A stretch of DNA of 64,000 nucleotides, taken from NCBI RefSeq assembly GCF_026151205.1, contig NC_087081.1, forward strand, positions 7,867,246 through 7,931,245. Direction: 5' to 3'. Below, one piece after another: positions 60,605 through 64,000 of the stretch (the stretch's first letter is position 1; every line of letters starts with the position of its first letter). A program made the position numbers and the translations under genes. The DNA is from Bolinopsis microptera. Taxonomy: Eukaryota > Ctenophora > Tentaculata > Lobata > Bolinopsidae. Under the pieces are notes generated by a model that saw only the letters and a list, made by a program, of their open reading frames with translations, was not told the DNA's origin and made no database searches.

Positions 60605-63260
60605 GACAGAACGGATGAAATTTTTGCCCAGAAACCAATTAGTCAGTTAATCGAAAGTTTAACAAAACGAAAATGTGTATTTTCCAAATTCTGTTCCATT
60701 CTCAAATATGAAAATTTCTGAACACAAATTTGACAGAATGGATGAAATTTTTGCCCAAAAACCAATTAGTCAGTTAATTGATGATGGTATGAAACCAAAT
60801 TGAAGTACGGGAAGTCAAAATCTGGAAGAAAATTGCAAAATCCTATTGCCCCATTCTCTGTCCCATTTTCAGTTTTTGAAGATGAAACTTCCAGGACAGA
60901 AATTTTACAGTTTTTACTGAATTTCTCACCCGCAACCAATTAGTCAGTCAACTATAGATGCCAAATTACACGATTGAGGTGCTGGAAGTTTGATTTCGGT
61001 CGAAGGGAGATCACAGCAGAAAGTTTAACAACACGAAAATGTGTTTTTTTCAAATTCTGTCCCATTTTCAAATATGAAAATTTCTGAACACAAATTTGAC
61101 AGAATGGATGAAATTTTTGCCCAGAAACCAATTAGTAGTTAATTGATGATAGTATGAAACCAAATTGAAGTACGGGAAGTCAAAATCTGGAAGAAAATTT
61201 CAAAATCATATTGCCCCATTCTCTGTCCCATTTTCAGGTTTTGAAGATGAAACTTCCAGGACAGAAATTTTACAGTTTTTACTGAATTTCTCACCCGCAA
61301 CCAATTAGTCAGTCAACTTTAGATGCCAAATGACACGATTAAGTTGCTGGAAGTTTGATTTCGGTCGAAGGGAGATCACAGCAGAAAGTTTAACAACACG
61401 AAAATGTGTTTTTCCAAATTCTGTCCCATTTTCAAAAATGAAAATTTCTGAACACAAATTTGACAGAATGGATGAAATTTTTGCCCAGAAACCAATTAGA
61501 CAGTTAATTGATGATGGTATGAAACCAGATTGAAGTATGGGAAGTCAAAATCTGGAAGAAAATTTCAAAATCATATTGCCCCATTCTCTGTCCCATTTTC
61601 AGTTTTTGAAGATGAAACTTCCAGGACAGAAATTTTACAGTTTTGACTGAATTTCTCACCCGCAACCAATTAGTCAGTCAACTATAGATGCCAAATGACA
61701 CGATTAAGGTGCTGGAAGTTTGATTTCGGTCGAAGGGAGATCACAGCAAAAAGTTTAACAACACGAAAATGTGTTTTTTCCAAATTCTGTCCCATTTTCA
61801 AATATGAAAATTTCTGAACACAAATTTGACAGAATGGATGAAATTTTTGCCCAGAAACCAATTAGACAGTTAATTGATGATGGTATGAAACCAGATTGAA
61901 GTATGGGAAGTCAAAATCTGGAAGAAAATTTCAAAATCATATTGCCCCATTCTCTGTCCCATTTTCAGTTTTTGAAGATGAAACTTCCAGGACAGAAATT
62001 TTACAGTTTTGACTGAATTTCTCACCCGCAACCAATTAGTCAGTCAACTATAGATGCCAAATGACACGATTAAGGTGCTGGAAGTTTGATTTCGGTCGAA
62101 GGGAGATCACAGCAAAAAGTTTAACAACACGAAAATGTGTTTTTTCCAAATTCTGTCCCATTTTCAAATATAAAAATTTCTGAACACAAATTTAACAGAA
62201 TGGATGAAATTTTTGCCCAGAAACCAATAAGTCAGTTAATTGATGATAGTATGAAACCAAATTGAAGTACGGGTAGTCAAAATCTGGAAGAGAATTTCAA
62301 AATCATATTGCCCTATTCTCTGTCCCATTTTCAGATTTTGAAGTTGAAACTTCCAGGACAGAAATTTTACAGTTTTTACTGAATTTTTCACCCGCAACCA
62401 ATTAGTCAGTCAACTATAGATGCCAAATGACACGATTGAGGTGCTGGAAGTTTGATTTCGGTCGAAGGGAGATCACAGCAGAAAGTTTAACAACACGAAA
62501 ATCTGTTTTTTCCAAATTCTGTCCCATTTTCAAATATGAAAATTTCTGAACACAAATTTGACAGAATGGATGAAATTTTTGCCCAGAAACTAATTAGTCA
62601 GTTAATTGATGATGGTATGAAACCAAATTGAAGTACTGGAAGTTGGTCAAAATCTGAAAGAAAATTTCAAAATCATATTGCCCTGTTCTCTGTCCCATTT
62701 TCAGGTTTTGAAGATGAAACTTCCAGGACAGAAATTTTACAGTTTTTACTGAATTTCTCACCCGCAACCAATTAGTCAGTCAACTATAGATGCCAAATGA
62801 CACGATTAAGGTGCTGGAAGTTTGATTTCGGTCGAAGGGAGATCACAGCAAAAAGTTTAACAACACGAAAATGTGTTTTTTCCAAATTCTGTCCCATTTT
62901 CAAATATGAAAATTTCTGAACACAAATTTGACAGAATGGATGAAATTTTTGCCCAGAAACCAATTAGTCAGTTAATTGATGATGGTATGAAACCAAATTG
63001 AAGTACGGGAAGTTGGTCAAAATCTGGAAGAAAATTTCAAAATCATATTGCCCTATTCTCTGTCCCATTTTCAGGTTTTGAAGATGAAACTTCCAGGACA
63101 GAAATTTTGTCACTAATTAGTGACATGATCTGATCTCCCTGGGCCCCCTAATAATGAGGGGGCTTGGAAGTCGGCCTCCCGAAATTTTACAGTTTTTACT
63201 GAATTTCTCACCCGCAACCAATTAGTCAGTCACGTCAGCTATAGAGGCCAAATGACACGA
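60605..63260. repeat. About 366-bp satellite, seven copies
   Basis: The landmark ACAGAATGGATGAAATTTTT recurs at 60733, 61099, 61463, 61829, 62195 (one change), 62561 and 62931, giving periods of 364-370. Within a unit, ACCAATTAGTCAGTTAAT and ACCAATTAGTCAGTCAACT recur about 180 bases apart, so the unit itself may be an old dimer. Confidence 0.95.
63109..63180. mobile_element. 72-bp insertion in the last satellite copy
   Basis: The satellite sequence is interrupted after GAAATTTT (63101-63108), and the same eight bases restart at 63181-63188. The insert begins with the perfect palindrome GTCACTAATTAGTGAC and contains GGGCCCCC and GAGGGGGC. It is a tiny structured insertion with an 8-bp target duplication. 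Confidence 0.8.
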
Positions 63261-63587
63261 TTGAGCTGCTGAGCTGAGTCATAAACCAATTATGTTCAGG
63301 TTTCCTATTTCTGGAATCGAATACCAAAAACTTTCTTAAAAATAAAAAGAATATAGTTAATCGAGGTTTTTTTCTTCTTGAATCTTGATATTTGTTAAAG
63401 ACTGTATTTCAAATCATTACAGCGAAATTTTATACTTTAACTTATACCAAAGCCAAGAAAAGTTATACCTACCTAAGCTATACCTGTGTGATGGAGGGAC
63501 AGTTTCCGGAGACAATTGATCGGCATTCGCTCTCTCTAGCTTGAACACCATTGCATTACGAGATTGAATTTGTAGATATATATTTAC

Positions 63588-63663
63588 CTGAGGACCCCAG
63601 GCTTTAATGTTGATAAAACGAATAAAGATTAGGCGGAATGACAGGCTGAGCGCGGCCCAGTAA
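63588..63663. repeat. Copy of the window-wide dispersed repeat
   Basis: ACCTGAGGACCCCAGGCTTT through GGCGGAATGACAGGCTGAG to GCGCGGCCCAGTAA. Same orientation as the copies at 8926, 9849 and 18531. Confidence 0.75.
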
Positions 63664-63895
63664 ATATATATTCGCATATATCCACACTATTTACACGTAC
63701 AACGTGATATTACATTATTATCAATGCAGTTTGTACAACAGTAACACTAACAACACCGATCAATTGCCAAGCTGCGAAACATTTATTTACCATTACGAGA
63801 AGTAAGCAAAAACTTTATTACCTTAGCTTGGGAATTGATGGTTTTGTGACTGCTGATGTATTTTGACGTAAATATCAGATTCCATAAATAAAAGT

Positions 63896-64000
63896 TGTCA
63901 GAAGTGGGATTTGAACCCACGCCCACATTCGTGGACCAGAATGCTCACTCGTACAAGTGTAAGATTTAACTCTTGAGTCTGGCGCCTTAGACCACTCGGC
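63896..64000 (-). tRNA. tRNA-Leu(CAA), intron-containing, 5' end beyond window
   Basis: On the minus strand, GCCGAGTGGTCTAAGGCGCC (type-II D arm of tRNA-Leu) is followed by the anticodon arm CCAGA-CTCAAG with anticodon CAA at 63975-63973. A 30-base intron (63971-63942) lies just after position 37. Then come TTCTGG, a long variable arm, the T arm (GTGGGTTCAAATCCCAC) and the acceptor half CTTCTGAC with A as discriminator. Only the first bases of the acceptor stem are outside the window. An intron at this place is typical of animal tRNA-Leu(CAA). Confidence 0.93.

Noticed and set aside
61330-61533. Short open frame in the 366-bp satellite
   Set aside because: Open in only one copy of the satellite; other copies have stops at the same place.

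Overview
This is eukaryotic, almost certainly metazoan, DNA: coding sequence is split into small GT-AG exons, there is an intron-containing tRNA-Leu gene, and modular extracellular proteins (CCP, C-type lectin, seven-helix receptor) sit in AT-rich sequence packed with transposons and satellites. An early-branching or marine invertebrate such as a cnidarian would fit, but nothing here fixes the phylum. All gene models were spliced by eye from splice-site dinucleotides and codon phase.

Layout. 22-7021 (-): most of an ARHGAP11A-like RhoGAP gene, running off the left edge, with several introns carrying a 21-bp minisatellite made of an E-box fused to a CRE. 7.0-16.5 kb: no gene; hairpins, a TA-flanked TIR element (10439-11215), a 1.15-kb CCCTGA/TCAGGG array, LTR-like pieces and a tRNA-derived SINE. 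16.7-20.7 kb: a truncated copy of the next gene, its second exon split by a 3.66-kb fold-back transposon. 21499-27073 (+): an intact secreted mosaic gene (signal peptide, galactose-binding-like domain, nine Cys-rich 16-residue repeats, another Cys-rich exon, seven CCP modules), with every intron in phase 1. 27.1-38.6 kb: a tandem duplication of about 3.3 kb; the left copy carries a 3.04-kb hAT-like element and a 1.81-kb fold-back element, both missing from the right copy. 39593-40809 (-): 5'-truncated LINE. 40.87-46.03 kb: 101-bp satellite. 46-49.7 kb: MITEs and a perfect 60-bp hairpin. 49772-55603 (+): secreted double C-type-lectin gene of 11 exons. 56851-58989 (-): rhodopsin-type receptor gene with two frame breaks. 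60.6-63.26 kb: about 366-bp satellite. 63896-64000 (-): tRNA-Leu(CAA), cut by the window edge.

The most unusual content is a fold-back transposon type. Two different elements share an inverted-repeat start of GG-N2-CTTT, an 8-bp target duplication, and arms built from a 10-bp self-complementary AGCGCT-type unit. For each, a paralogous empty site in this same window shows the pre-insertion sequence. The three protein genes show no sign of acting together, beyond two being secreted, modular and carbohydrate-binding in type.
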